A DNA stretch of 64,000 nucleotides from Azospirillum sp. B510 (lineage in GTDB: Bacteria > Pseudomonadota > Alphaproteobacteria > Azospirillales > Azospirillaceae), in contig NC_013859.1 in NCBI RefSeq assembly GCF_000010725.1, positions 144,001 to 208,000 on the forward strand, written 5' to 3'. Of the stretch, positions 1 through 8,043 are shown in pieces. The position numbers and the translations under genes were made by a program. The notes below the pieces were generated by a model. That model saw only the letters and a list, made by a program, of their open reading frames with translations, was not told the origin of the DNA and ran no database searches. Numbering within the stretch: position 1 is the first letter of the stretch; each line of letters starts with the position of its first letter.

Positions 1-98
1 GCCGTTTGCAGGCCCTCCAGGTCCAGCAGCAGCTCGCCACCCAGGCCCTGTCGATCGCCAACCAGGGTCCGCAGAACATCCTGTCGCTGTTCCGCTAA
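1..98 (+). CDS. Flagellin, C-terminal end (partial)
   Basis: The window opens inside a reading frame (codons from base 3) that ends with TAA at 96-98. Its last residues, ALSIANQGPQNILSLFR, are the typical flagellin C-terminal helix that follows a heptad-like LQALQVQQQLATQ stretch and ends in LFR. This helix packs in the filament core and is recognised by the export and assembly machinery. The call is supported by the flaF and flbT genes directly downstream, which control flagellin export and mRNA stability in alphaproteobacteria. The start and most of the protein lie outside the window. Confidence 0.85.
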   Translation, partial: RLQALQVQQQLATQALSIANQGPQNILSLFR

Positions 99-225
99 GC
101 CGCCCGCGCGGGCGGCGTCATCGTCCGGGGCGGTGCCAGCCCCTCCCGGACGGTGGCGCCGCCCCGTCGGCCATGCCCGCTCCGGTCACGCCCGTTCGCG
201 CCGGCCGGAGCGGGCATCGCCGACG
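99..225 (+). other. Three tandem stem-loops between flagellin and flaF
   Basis: Three inverted repeats follow the flagellin stop. The first, 99-116, is a perfect 18-base palindrome (GCCGCCCGC/GCGGGCGGC). The second has 8-base arms, CGTCCGGG at 122-129 and CCCGGACG at 145-152. The third is large: 165-185 pairs with 205-225 over 20 base pairs with a single C-C mismatch, around a 19-base loop. None is followed by a clear T-run. They may act as terminator, mRNA 3' protection, or a target for post-transcriptional control of flagellin versus flaF-flbT; that role is inference. Confidence 0.6.
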
Positions 226-285
226 GATCGCCGGCCCGGCGCCGGCCCATCCTCCGTCTTCAAGACCCATCGCAGGGGTGCGCCC

Positions 286-684
286 ATGAGCATCGCCGCC
301 TATCACCAGACCATTGCCGAGTGCGACGATCCGCGAAAGATCGAATACCGGGTGTTCCTGCGCATCACCCTGGCGCTGGAGCAGAACCGCGACGCCGACT
401 GGCGCTCCGCCGCGCTGAAGGACGCGCTGTGGCGGAACCTGGAGCTGTGGAACGCCCTGCGCGCCGACCTGCTGGAGGACGGCAACGCCCTGCCGGAGGC
501 GTTGCGCGCCGGCCTGGTCTCGCTGTCCTTCGCGGTGAACCGCAACACCCAGCGGGTGCTGCGCGGCGAGGGCGGCATCGACCTGCTGCTGCACATCAAC
601 CGGTCGGTGATGCAGGGGCTTCAAGGCCCGGCCGCACCGGCGGCGCGCGAGCTGGTGACGGAGGAGCTGTCCTATGGCACTTAA
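286..684 (+). CDS. flaF: Flagellar biosynthesis regulator FlaF
   Basis: A 132-residue protein of the FlaF family, a small cytoplasmic factor needed for flagellin secretion or synthesis in alphaproteobacteria, where it acts opposite FlbT. Family features visible are the N-terminal AAYHQTIAECDDPRKIEYRVF segment (a divided motif), a tryptophan-rich middle (LKDALWRNLELWNAL) and the LSFAVNRNTQRVL block before the C-terminal helix. The ATG at 286 is chosen because the frame upstream has no family similarity and the hairpins lie there. The stop overlaps the flbT start by 11 bases, so translation is probably coupled. Gene order flagellin-flaF-flbT is classic for the group. Confidence 0.9.
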   Translation: MSIAAYHQTIAECDDPRKIEYRVFLRITLALEQNRDADWRSAALKDALWRNLELWNALRADLLEDGNALPEALRAGLVSLSFAVNRNTQRVLRGEGGIDLLLHINRSVMQGLQGPAAPAARELVTEELSYGT

Positions 685-1129
685 GCTGCGCCTGAAGCCG
701 TGCGAGCGGGTGGTGATCAACGGCTGCGTCGTCCAGAACGAGAACCGCCGCTACACCCTGACGATCTCCAATTTCGCCCAGATCATCCGTGGCAGCGACA
801 TCCTCCAGGAGGAGGACGCGGTCACCCCGGTGCGCCGCGCCTATTTCCTGATCCAGAGCATGCTGCTCGACCCGGCCGTCGCCGCCGGCGGCGGCGGCAC
901 GGTCGCGGAGATGATGGCCCAGCTCTACACCACCTTCAACCGGCCCGACATCCAGGACCGCATCGCCCGCGCCATGGGCCATATCGGCGAACGCGACTAT
1001 TACAAGGCGCTGTCCGCCCTGCGTCCGGTGATGGAGTATGAGGGCACGCTGCTGTCGGCGGTGTCCCCGGCTCCTGCGGCGGCTGCGGCCCGCTCCAGCG
1101 ACGGCATCGGCCACCACGCGGGAGGGTGA
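674..1129 (+). CDS. flbT: Flagellum biosynthesis repressor FlbT
   Basis: A 151-residue FlbT. In Caulobacter FlbT binds the 5' leader of flagellin mRNA and promotes its decay when the hook is incomplete. The N-terminal MALKLRLKPCERVVINGCVV and the following NENRRYTLTISN are the family hallmark, then a helical body with GDILQEE-like and PVRRAYFLIQSML segments. The last 25 residues are Ala-rich and poorly conserved. It starts inside flaF, so the two are one transcriptional unit. FlbT targets are flagellin transcripts, so the hairpins upstream in the same mRNA are of interest. Confidence 0.92.
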   Translation: MALKLRLKPCERVVINGCVVQNENRRYTLTISNFAQIIRGSDILQEEDAVTPVRRAYFLIQSMLLDPAVAAGGGGTVAEMMAQLYTTFNRPDIQDRIARAMGHIGERDYYKALSALRPVMEYEGTLLSAVSPAPAAAAARSSDGIGHHAGG

Positions 1130-1133
1130 CGCC

Positions 1134-1535
1134 ATGCCCACTCCCGTCACCGGCGTGACCGGTCCGACCGGCGAGCGCTCCACCGCCAGCGCCGACATCA
1201 TCGCCGAGGCGCGCCAGCGTCAGGCCGACCGTCTTCGCGCCGCCCAGGCCGAAACCACCAAACCGACGGAGGTGGTGGAGCGGACCGCCAAGACCGACGC
1301 CGCCGAGACGGAGGCGAAGCACGCCTCCCAGCCCTACCGCGTCAATCTCGCCCCAGGCAGCTGCCGGCTCTACACCGAGGTGCTCGACACCGCGACGGGC
1401 GAGGTCATCATGCGCATCCCCGCCGGTTATGGCGCCGAAACCGACGCCGTGGACGAGAACCCCGCCATCCCGCCCGAGGGCAAGGGGACGGACGGGACAG
1501 GCGGTGTGGTGAAGGGCGGTGAGGTGAAGGCATGA
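1134..1535 (+). CDS. FlaG-like flagellar protein
   Basis: A 133-residue protein. The first half is low-complexity and charged, with Ala/Glu/Arg-rich likely helix (about residues 20-60). The second half has YRVNLAPG then YTEVLDTATGEVIMRIP, which matches the FlaG pattern in which a short beta hairpin ends in D-x-x-TGEVI-x-x-IP. FlaG proteins influence filament length or cap function, but the exact role varies. The ATG at 1134, four bases after the flbT stop, is preferred over upstream codons that would overlap flbT. Its stop overlaps the next ATG (ATGA). The FlaG assignment is by motif only. Confidence 0.6.
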   Translation: MPTPVTGVTGPTGERSTASADIIAEARQRQADRLRAAQAETTKPTEVVERTAKTDAAETEAKHASQPYRVNLAPGSCRLYTEVLDTATGEVIMRIPAGYGAETDAVDENPAIPPEGKGTDGTGGVVKGGEVKA

Positions 1536-2323
1536 CGACGCTCGTCGATCTGCGGGTCGCCAACAAGAATCATGACCGCTATGACCAGGCGGTGCGCAGC
1601 CGGCCGGCGGTGCAGCGCGCCATCTCCTACTTCCAGGACAATATCGGTAAGATCACCAGCACCGAGGATTTCATGAAGGACGACAAGCTCTACCGCTTCG
1701 TCCTCGACGCCTTCGACCTCGGCAGCCAGGCCAGGTCGCGCGGCCTGATCCGCAAGGTGCTGGAGGAGGGGGTGGGCGACAAATCCTCCACCGCCAACCG
1801 GATGAGCGACAGCAAGTTCCGGGAAATGGCCACCATCCTGGGCTTTGCCGAGAACCAGGGCGACAATCTGAAGAAGCCGGCGGTCGTCCAGGCCATCATC
1901 GACCGCTACGTCGCGGTGACGCTGGAGGTCGAATCGGAGGACAGGAACCCGGCGGTGCGCCTCGGCCTTTATTTCCAGAGGCGGTCGGCCAACATCTCCA
2001 ACTGGTATCAGGTGATGGCCGACAACGCCCTGCGCAAGGTGGTCTACACCGCGCTGGGGCTGCCGGAGCAGACGGCGCTTCTGGATGTCGACAAGCAGAA
2101 GGCCCTGTTGGAAAAGCGGATGGACATCGCCGACCTGAAGAAGCCGGACAAGGTCGCCAAGCTGCTCGACCGCTTCGCCGCGATGTACGACATGCGGAAT
2201 GGCGATGCCGCCGCGGCCGCGGCCATCCCGTCGATCGGCCCGGTCTCCCGCCGTGGGCGGGCGTCGATCATCTCCATCGATCCATCCATCACCATGACGC
2301 TGATGCGATTCCCGCGCTTCTGA
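1532..2323 (+). CDS. DUF1217 family flagellar-associated protein
   Basis: A 263-residue mostly helical protein of the DUF1217 type, a family found almost only in alphaproteobacterial flagellar clusters and of unknown biochemical function. Visible family features are the alternating helical repeats with F-x-x-A-x-D-L (VLDAFDLGSQARSRGLIRKVLEEG), the DSKFREMATILGFAENQGD block, and LGLYFQRRSANISNWYQVMADNALR before a VVYTALGLPE segment. Translation is coupled to the FlaG-like gene through ATGA. The last 40 residues, after the Ala-rich linker near residue 230, look unstructured. Confidence 0.75.
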   Translation: MTTLVDLRVANKNHDRYDQAVRSRPAVQRAISYFQDNIGKITSTEDFMKDDKLYRFVLDAFDLGSQARSRGLIRKVLEEGVGDKSSTANRMSDSKFREMATILGFAENQGDNLKKPAVVQAIIDRYVAVTLEVESEDRNPAVRLGLYFQRRSANISNWYQVMADNALRKVVYTALGLPEQTALLDVDKQKALLEKRMDIADLKKPDKVAKLLDRFAAMYDMRNGDAAAAAAIPSIGPVSRRGRASIISIDPSITMTLMRFPRF

Positions 2324-2361
2324 TCGGCCGCGGGGCTCGGCCTAGCGGGAGGAGTGCCGCC

Positions 2362-3495
2362 GTGCAGCCCCCAGCCGGCACCCCGCCGGATTCCCCCCCT
2401 CCACAGGACCGCAGGCCGCGCGACCGCATCCGGCCGCCGGCCACCACCGGCGCCGCCGCGGTCCACCTCGCCCGTCTCCTGCCGATGGAGGAGGAGGATG
2501 GGCGCGACGCGCTGCATATCCTGCCCCTGTCGATCCTGCCGCTGGAAACGCCGGGACTGCGCCGCGCCCGGCTGATCAAGAATGTCCGGCTGCAAACGGT
2601 GGCGGAGCTGTTCAACGACGCCCAGACCGGCAGCGGCCAGATCGGCCTCAACCAGCTGCCGAAATGCTTTTCCGCCGATGGGCCGGGCTTCCGCCGCGAC
2701 CTGCGCAAGATCTTGCGGATCGGCGAGGCCGCCAGCTTCGACGTCTACAGCCTGCGGCTGGAGCTGCGCCGCCTGAACATCGATGTCGAGGAGGCGGGCG
2801 CCCTGCGCCTGTCGGCGGCCAAGCGGGCGGAGCTGACCAGCTACATGCGCGTCTTCACCCGCCCTCTGGTCGAGCATGTCTATGGCGGGCAGGGGGCGGA
2901 CATCGCCAGCATGGACGATCTGGTGCGCCTGTTCGCCCAGCCCGACGTGGAGGAGGCGCGGCGCCGGCTGCAACTGACCGCCGACCGGCTCGACATTCCC
3001 TTGCAGGAGATCCCGGCCTTCCTGGAGGAATATGCCGACATCTTCCTGTCCCTGGCCTATTTCAAGCGCTGCCTGGACGACATCGTGCCGGACGTGCAGG
3101 GCTTCCTCGGCTGGATGGCGGAGCTGTTCCAGGTCAGCGAGGTGCGCCGTGACGCCCGCCAGCGCCGCATGCTGGACGAGATCGGCCATGACCTGACCGA
3201 CATCGCCACCTCGATCACCGGCCGCTTCGAGAGCTTCGACAACCGTTCCCGCGATTTCTGGCGCGACATCAACCCGGAGAGCTTCCGCAGCATCCGCGAC
3301 CTGATCGTCACCCATCACCTGACCATCGGCGGGGTGCTGTGCGGTCTGGCGGTGAAGATGAATCTGTGGAAGCACCGCTTCGCCCGCGGCGGCGGCCCGG
3401 TGCGCCGGCTGGAATTCATCCGTTCGGAGATCCTGCCCGGCCTCGCCCACATCAAGACCATCGAGCAGGCGTCCCGCAACAATATGGGTCTGTGA
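2362..3495 (+). CDS. Unknown protein of the flaF-flbT operon
   Basis: A 377-residue protein that I do not recognise. The first 40 residues are Pro/Arg-rich and disordered; the rest is predicted all-helical, cytoplasmic and without membrane segments, with helices rich in Arg, Leu and Asp such as LRLELRRLNIDVEEAG and FLEEYADIFLSLAYFKRCLDDI. The GTG at 2362 is supported by a GGGAGGAG Shine-Dalgarno at 2347-2354; an ATG at 2485 is the alternative. It lies 38 bases after the DUF1217 gene on the same strand, so a flagellar or signalling role is suggested by position only. Confidence 0.6.
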   Translation: MQPPAGTPPDSPPPQDRRPRDRIRPPATTGAAAVHLARLLPMEEEDGRDALHILPLSILPLETPGLRRARLIKNVRLQTVAELFNDAQTGSGQIGLNQLPKCFSADGPGFRRDLRKILRIGEAASFDVYSLRLELRRLNIDVEEAGALRLSAAKRAELTSYMRVFTRPLVEHVYGGQGADIASMDDLVRLFAQPDVEEARRRLQLTADRLDIPLQEIPAFLEEYADIFLSLAYFKRCLDDIVPDVQGFLGWMAELFQVSEVRRDARQRRMLDEIGHDLTDIATSITGRFESFDNRSRDFWRDINPESFRSIRDLIVTHHLTIGGVLCGLAVKMNLWKHRFARGGGPVRRLEFIRSEILPGLAHIKTIEQASRNNMGL

Positions 3496-3523
3496 GGAGC
3501 AGCTTGAGAGCGTGCCGGGCAAC

Positions 3524-4375
3524 TCAGGCGAAGCGCCTCGCCCCGGCGACGCACAGCACGACGATGCCGGCGGCGGCCACCATCGTCCAGGCCACCGGCT
3601 CGTTCAGCAGCAGCCCGGCCAGCGCCAGTCCGAAGAAGGGTTGCAGCAGTTGCAATTGTCCGACCCCGGCGATGCCGCCCAGGGCCAGCCCGCGATACCA
3701 GAAGATGAAGCCGACCAGCATGCTGAAGACCGACACATAGGCCAGCCCCATCCAGGCCGTTCCGTCGATGCCGCTCCAGTCGGCGGGCATCGTCATCAGC
3801 GCTACCCCGGCCATTGGCGGCAGCGCCAGCAGCAGGGCCCAGGAGATCACCTGCCAGCCGCCGAGCCGGCGCGACAATGCCGCCCCCTCGGCATAGCCGA
3901 GGCCGCAGAGCAGGATCGCCGCCAGCATCAGCAGGTCGCCGGCCAGAGTCCCGCCGCCGCCGTTCAACAGCGCGAAACCGCCGATGCAGGCCGCCCCCAG
4001 ACCGGAGAACAGCCAGAAGGCAGGCTTCGGCCTTTCACCGCCGCGCAGCACCGCGAAGATCGCGGTGGACAGCGGCAGCAGTCCGATGAAGACCATGGAA
4101 TGCGCCGAGGTGACATGACGCAGCGCCAGCGCCGTCAGCAGCGGAAAGCCGACCACCACCCCCAGCGCCACGATGGCGAGCGGGCGGAGATCGGCGCGCG
4201 CCGGCCTGCTTTGGCGCAGGGCCCACAGAAGGGCCGCGCCGAGCAGGGCGGCGATCAGGGCGCGGGCCGAGGTCAGGAACAGCGGGGCGAATCCGCCGAC
4301 GGCGACCCGCGTCGCCGGCAGCGACCCGCTGAAGATGATCACGCCGAGCAGTCCGCTTCCAAAGCCCCGTCCCAT
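3524..4375 (-). CDS. EamA/DMT-family transporter
   Basis: A 283-residue inner-membrane protein with about ten hydrophobic segments arranged as two five-helix EamA repeats, the usual size for drug/metabolite transporters that export amino acids, amines or other small metabolites. The ATG at 4375 begins MGRGFGSGLLGVIIFSG, which leads straight into helix 1; the frame continues upstream but is hydrophilic and overlaps the neighbour's promoter. It is transcribed divergently from a MocR regulator, and such pairs usually mean the regulator controls the exporter. Substrate cannot be read from sequence. Confidence 0.85.
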   Translation of the reverse strand: MGRGFGSGLLGVIIFSGSLPATRVAVGGFAPLFLTSARALIAALLGAALLWALRQSRPARADLRPLAIVALGVVVGFPLLTALALRHVTSAHSMVFIGLLPLSTAIFAVLRGGERPKPAFWLFSGLGAACIGGFALLNGGGGTLAGDLLMLAAILLCGLGYAEGAALSRRLGGWQVISWALLLALPPMAGVALMTMPADWSGIDGTAWMGLAYVSVFSMLVGFIFWYRGLALGGIAGVGQLQLLQPFFGLALAGLLLNEPVAWTMVAAAGIVVLCVAGARRFA

Positions 4376-4458
4376 TCCCGTCTTCCCGTTCCTGTCTGTT
4401 TTACCGTCCGCTGGTGCCGCGATCCTAAGGAACGTCGGCCGCGGCCGACAGGGACAGT

Positions 4459-4501
4459 CCAATACAATCCGGCCAAACTGTATGGTAACGATGACCAATA
4501 C
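4459..4501. promoter_or_regulatory. Candidate MocR operator: direct CCAATAC repeats
   Basis: CCAATAC occurs at 4459-4465 and again at 4495-4501, 36 bases apart, in the gap between the exporter and the MocR gene. MocR/GabR proteins typically bind spaced direct repeats between themselves and a divergent target, so this pair is a plausible operator. It overlaps the most upstream possible MocR start codons, which favours the later ATG at 4518. Confidence 0.4.
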
Positions 4502-4517
4502 GGATTGGGGGCAGGGC

Positions 4518-5927
4518 ATGGAGACCGGCGGGAGGGATGGCGGGGCGACGCGCACCGGTGCGGTGATGGCGGCCATCCGGGCGAAGATGGCGGCCGGCGC
4601 CCTGGCCCCCGGCGACCGCCTGCCGTCGATCCGCCGCCTGGCTGGAACCATGGGGGTGTCGCCATCCACGGTGGTGGAGGCCTATGACCGCCTTGCCGCC
4701 GAGGGGCTGATCCGGGCCCGGCGGGGATCGGGCTTCTACGCGGTCGGCGGCGGCCTGCCGGCTGCGGCACTGGTTCCGGCCGGGCCGCAGCGCGACCGGG
4801 CGATCGACCCCTTCTGGGTGTCGCGCCAGTCGCTCGACGCCGCCGCGTCCGTTTTGAAGCCGGGCTGCGGCTGGCTGCCGGAGGATTGGATGCCGGTTCC
4901 GGCCCTGCGCCGTGGCTTGCGGTCGCTGGCCCGCGCCGCCGATGCCCTGCTCGTCGATTATGGCGGTACCCGTGGCTCGCCTGCATTGTGCCGCCTGCTG
5001 CTCGGCCGCTTCGCCGAGGAGGGGATCGAGGCGTCGCCCGATCACCTGCTGCTGACCGGATCGGGAACGCAGTCGGCCGATCTGGTCTGCCGCCTGCTGC
5101 TGCGGCCGGGCGACACCGTGCTGATCGACGATCCCTGCTATTTCAATTTCCAGGCCCTGCTGCGGGTCCATCGGGTGCGGGTCGTCGGCGTGCCCTACAC
5201 GCCGTCCGGTCCCGATCCGGCGGCCTTCGCCGCGGTGCTGGCGGCGGAGCGGCCACGCCTCTACCTGACCAATTCCGCCCTGCACAACCCGACCGGGGCC
5301 AGCCTGTCGCCGCAGACCGCGCACCGGGTCCTCAGCCTCGCGGCGGCCCATGACCTGATCATCGTCGAGGATGATATCTTCGCCGATTTCGAACCGGAGC
5401 CGTCGCCGTGCCTAGCCGTGCTCGACGGCTTTGACCGGGTGGTCCGCATCGGCAGCTTTTCCAAGACGCTGTCCGCCTCGGTCCGCTGCGGCTACATCGC
5501 GGCAAGGGCCGACTGGATCGAGGCGTTGCTTGATCTCCAGGTCGCCATCGGCTTCGGCGGGCCCAGTCCGCTGGCGGCCGAACTGATTGCCGGCGTGCTG
5601 GCGGAAGGGGCCTATCGCCGGCATATGGCCGGACTGCGCCACCGTCTGGAGCGGGCACGGCGGGAGACGGCGAACCGTCTGGCGCCGCTCGGGATCCAGC
5701 CCTGGCTGATGCCGCGGGGCGGCTTCTATCTCTGGTGCCGCCTGCCGGACGGGGTGGATTCCGCCGACCTCGCCCGTGCCGCCGTGGCGGAGGACATCGT
5801 GCTGGCGCCCGGCAACGTGTTCAGCCTGTCCCGCAGCGCCGGGAACTTCCTGCGCTTCAACGTGACGCAATCGGGCGATCCGCGTGTCATCGACCTGCTG
5901 CGCCGGTCGCTCCCGACCACGGCATAA
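4518..5927 (+). CDS. MocR-family regulator (GntR HTH + aminotransferase-like domain)
   Basis: A 469-residue transcription factor with an N-terminal GntR winged helix (about residues 10-75: APGDRLPSIRRLAGTMGVS, then TVVEAYDRLAAEGLI and RRGSGFYV-like wing) fused to a fold-type-I PLP aminotransferase domain. The PLP lysine is in IGSFSKTLSASVRCGY, so cofactor binding is likely retained; the domain senses PLP or an amino-compound rather than catalysing. The ATG at 4518 follows a G-rich stretch; ATGs at 4491 and 4482 are alternatives but would place a putative operator repeat in coding sequence. Target is probably the divergent EamA exporter. Confidence 0.88.
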   Translation: METGGRDGGATRTGAVMAAIRAKMAAGALAPGDRLPSIRRLAGTMGVSPSTVVEAYDRLAAEGLIRARRGSGFYAVGGGLPAAALVPAGPQRDRAIDPFWVSRQSLDAAASVLKPGCGWLPEDWMPVPALRRGLRSLARAADALLVDYGGTRGSPALCRLLLGRFAEEGIEASPDHLLLTGSGTQSADLVCRLLLRPGDTVLIDDPCYFNFQALLRVHRVRVVGVPYTPSGPDPAAFAAVLAAERPRLYLTNSALHNPTGASLSPQTAHRVLSLAAAHDLIIVEDDIFADFEPEPSPCLAVLDGFDRVVRIGSFSKTLSASVRCGYIAARADWIEALLDLQVAIGFGGPSPLAAELIAGVLAEGAYRRHMAGLRHRLERARRETANRLAPLGIQPWLMPRGGFYLWCRLPDGVDSADLARAAVAEDIVLAPGNVFSLSRSAGNFLRFNVTQSGDPRVIDLLRRSLPTTA

Positions 5928-5950
5928 GGTGGTTTCGGGTGCGTGCCGCC

Positions 5951-6577
5951 TCATCCCGCCTTGCGCACCGTCCCCGCGGCGCCGGCCTTGGCCGTCGCCT
6001 CCAGGCTGTAGAGCTTCGCCAGCAGCTGCGGCGCCGGCTGTTCGCCCGCCGTCGCGGTGACGGGTGCCGCCGCCGCCCTCTCCGCCACCGGAGCGGCCTT
6101 GCGGCGCAGCGCCTCCGCCAGCGCCTGGGGGGAGGGCGGGGACGGATCGGCGCCGTCTCCGCCGCCGGCCATCCAGGGCAGCGCTGGCGTTGCCGAGCCG
6201 TCCGCCATCGCCGTTCCTTTGGCGTCGTCGCCCTCCTCCAGCAGGCTGCCGATATGGCCCAGCACGGTGTCGCCGGTGATCTCCTCGAAGGCGACCATGG
6301 CGGCGCTGCCGATCAGGCCGGGCAGGCCGCCGAACAGGAAACCGCCGGCCAGCCGGGCGGGAATCGAGATGGTCTCCCCCGTCGCCTCGCGATAGACCGA
6401 TCCGACCACCGGCAATTGCTGGAGCGGGTTGACCACGTCGATCAGGTCGTCGAAGCCGACGCTCATCCTGTCAGCCAGCGTTTCCTCCGGCTCGGCGGGC
6501 GGTTTGCGCTGGGTGGTCGGCGGGGTGACGGCCTGGGCGGCCAGCCGTTTGTCGATGGCTGGGGAATTGACGCTCAT
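5951..6577 (-). CDS. Unknown protein coupled to fliI
   Basis: A 208-residue protein without a recognised family. The N-terminal 40 residues are polar. A central hydrophobic stretch about residues 55-95 (LQQLPVVGSVYREATGETIS, then IPARLAGGFLFGGLPGLIGSAA) is Gly-rich and could be a membrane hairpin; the rest is Ala/Pro-rich and probably disordered. Its ATG overlaps the fliI stop by four bases, so it is translationally coupled to the export ATPase. By position it may take the place of FliJ or FliH-like accessory genes, but no similarity to either is visible. Confidence 0.6.
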   Translation of the reverse strand: MSVNSPAIDKRLAAQAVTPPTTQRKPPAEPEETLADRMSVGFDDLIDVVNPLQQLPVVGSVYREATGETISIPARLAGGFLFGGLPGLIGSAAMVAFEEITGDTVLGHIGSLLEEGDDAKGTAMADGSATPALPWMAGGGDGADPSPPSPQALAEALRRKAAPVAERAAAAPVTATAGEQPAPQLLAKLYSLEATAKAGAAGTVRKAG

Positions 6578-7941
6578 GCAGGATCTCCGATGGCGGCGAG
6601 CAGCGACTCCAGCCGCGTGAAGCTGTCGGCGGAGGGGGAGGGATCGTCCTTGCCCTGGCGCAGGAACTCCTCCAACCGCGGGTGCAGGTCGATGGCGGCG
6701 TCGGTCTCCGGATCGGTGCCGCGCTTGTAGGCGCCGAGCCGGATCATCTCCTTCATGCCGTCATAGGTGGCGGCCAGCGCGCGGGTGCGGCCGACGATGC
6801 GGTTCTCTTCCACCCCATGGCAGCCGGGCAGGCTGCGCGACACGCTGCGCAGCAGGTTGACGGCGGGATAGCGCCCCTGCTCGGCGATCCCGCGGTCGAG
6901 CACCAGATGCCCGTCGAGGATGCCGCGCACCGCGTCGGCGATCGGTTCGTCATGGTCGTCGCCATCGACCAGGACGGTGAAGATGGCGGTGATGTCACCC
7001 TCTCCAACACCTTCCGGACCAGGTCCGGCGCGCTCCAGCAGGCGGGGCAGCTCGGCGAAGACGCTGGGCGGATAGCTCTTGGCGGTCGGCGGCTCGCCGG
7101 CGGCCAGCCCGATCTCGCGCTGGGCCATGGCGAAGCGGGTGACGCTGTCCATCAGGCAGAGGACATGTTTACCCTGATCGCGCATCTCCTCGGCCACCGT
7201 CATGGTGAGGAGCGCCGCCTGCCGGCGCATCAGCGGCGGCTCGTCCGAGGTGGCGACGATGACGACGGAGCGCGCCAACCCCTCCGGTCCCAGATCGTCC
7301 TGGATGAATTCGCGCACTTCGCGCCCGCGCTCGCCGATCAGGCCGATGACGATGGTGTCGGCCTCGGCATGGCGGGCGACCATCGCCAGCAGGGTCGATT
7401 TGCCGACCCCCGACCCGGCGAAGACGCCCAGCCGCTGGCCGCGGCAGAGCGGTACGAAACCGTCGATCACCCGGATGCCGCTGTCGATCCGCCGGCCCAC
7501 CCGGCGCCGGGCGCAGGCGGCCGGCGGCGGCTGGCGCAAGGCCCGTGGATGCTCGCCATTCGCCAACGGACCCTTGCCGTCGATCGGCTCGCCCAGCGCG
7601 TTCACCACCCGGCCGAGCCAGCCCTGACCGGGCCTGAGCGTGAAGGCGCTGTCGTCGGTGACGGCGGCGCAGCCCTCCGCCACGCCGTCGAGACTGTCGA
7701 AGGCCATCAGCAGCGAGCGGCCGTTGCGGAAGCCGATGGTCTCGCACAGCACGCGGCCGCCGCGCAGCGTCTCCGCATGGCATTTGTCGCCGACCGACAG
7801 CACGCGTTGCAGCCCGTCCACCTCCAGCGTCATGCCGGCGGCGGAGCGGACTTCCCCGCGCCACTGGCGCGTCGGCAGCCGGTCGAGTTCGGCCGCCAGT
7901 GTGGCGAGTGCCGGCATCGGCGTCGTCTCCCTCATGCCCAT
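6574..7941 (-). CDS. fliI: Flagellum-specific ATPase FliI
   Basis: A 455-residue member of the F1-beta/FliI/YscN ATPase family that powers or primes flagellar type III export on the cytoplasmic face. Walker A GSGVGKSTL lies near residue 175, the QRLGVFAG lead-in precedes it, and the Walker B/DSVTRFAMAQREIGL and GEPPTAKSYPPSVFAELPRL blocks are intact. Length matches FliI. Three in-frame ATGs exist within the first ten codons (7941, 7935, 7917); the first is taken. It is divergent from flgB over a 102-base gap and followed by a four-base overlap with an unknown gene. Confidence 0.95.
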   Translation of the reverse strand: MGMRETTPMPALATLAAELDRLPTRQWRGEVRSAAGMTLEVDGLQRVLSVGDKCHAETLRGGRVLCETIGFRNGRSLLMAFDSLDGVAEGCAAVTDDSAFTLRPGQGWLGRVVNALGEPIDGKGPLANGEHPRALRQPPPAACARRRVGRRIDSGIRVIDGFVPLCRGQRLGVFAGSGVGKSTLLAMVARHAEADTIVIGLIGERGREVREFIQDDLGPEGLARSVVIVATSDEPPLMRRQAALLTMTVAEEMRDQGKHVLCLMDSVTRFAMAQREIGLAAGEPPTAKSYPPSVFAELPRLLERAGPGPEGVGEGDITAIFTVLVDGDDHDEPIADAVRGILDGHLVLDRGIAEQGRYPAVNLLRSVSRSLPGCHGVEENRIVGRTRALAATYDGMKEMIRLGAYKRGTDPETDAAIDLHPRLEEFLRQGKDDPSPSADSFTRLESLLAAIGDPA

Positions 7942-7968
7942 CGATGAAGACAGCCTAGAGCAGGGAAT

Positions 7969-7985
7969 TTAAATCCGGTTTTAAA
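7969..7985. promoter_or_regulatory. TTAA-N8-TTAA motif between fliI and flgB
   Basis: The only AT-rich patch in this divergent flagellar promoter region reads TTAAATCCGGTTTTAAA. It resembles a CtrA box (TTAA-N7-TTAA) with one extra spacer base. A near-copy, TTAAATCCCGGTTTTA, lies upstream of flhA at 15915-15930. The shared core suggests a common regulator for these flagellar operons; identity as CtrA is inference. Confidence 0.4.
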
Positions 7986-8043
7986 CGGCCCGCCTCATCG
8001 TCCCGTCCTGTGTCCTGCGGGAATTTGGTGGAACGAGGCCGCA

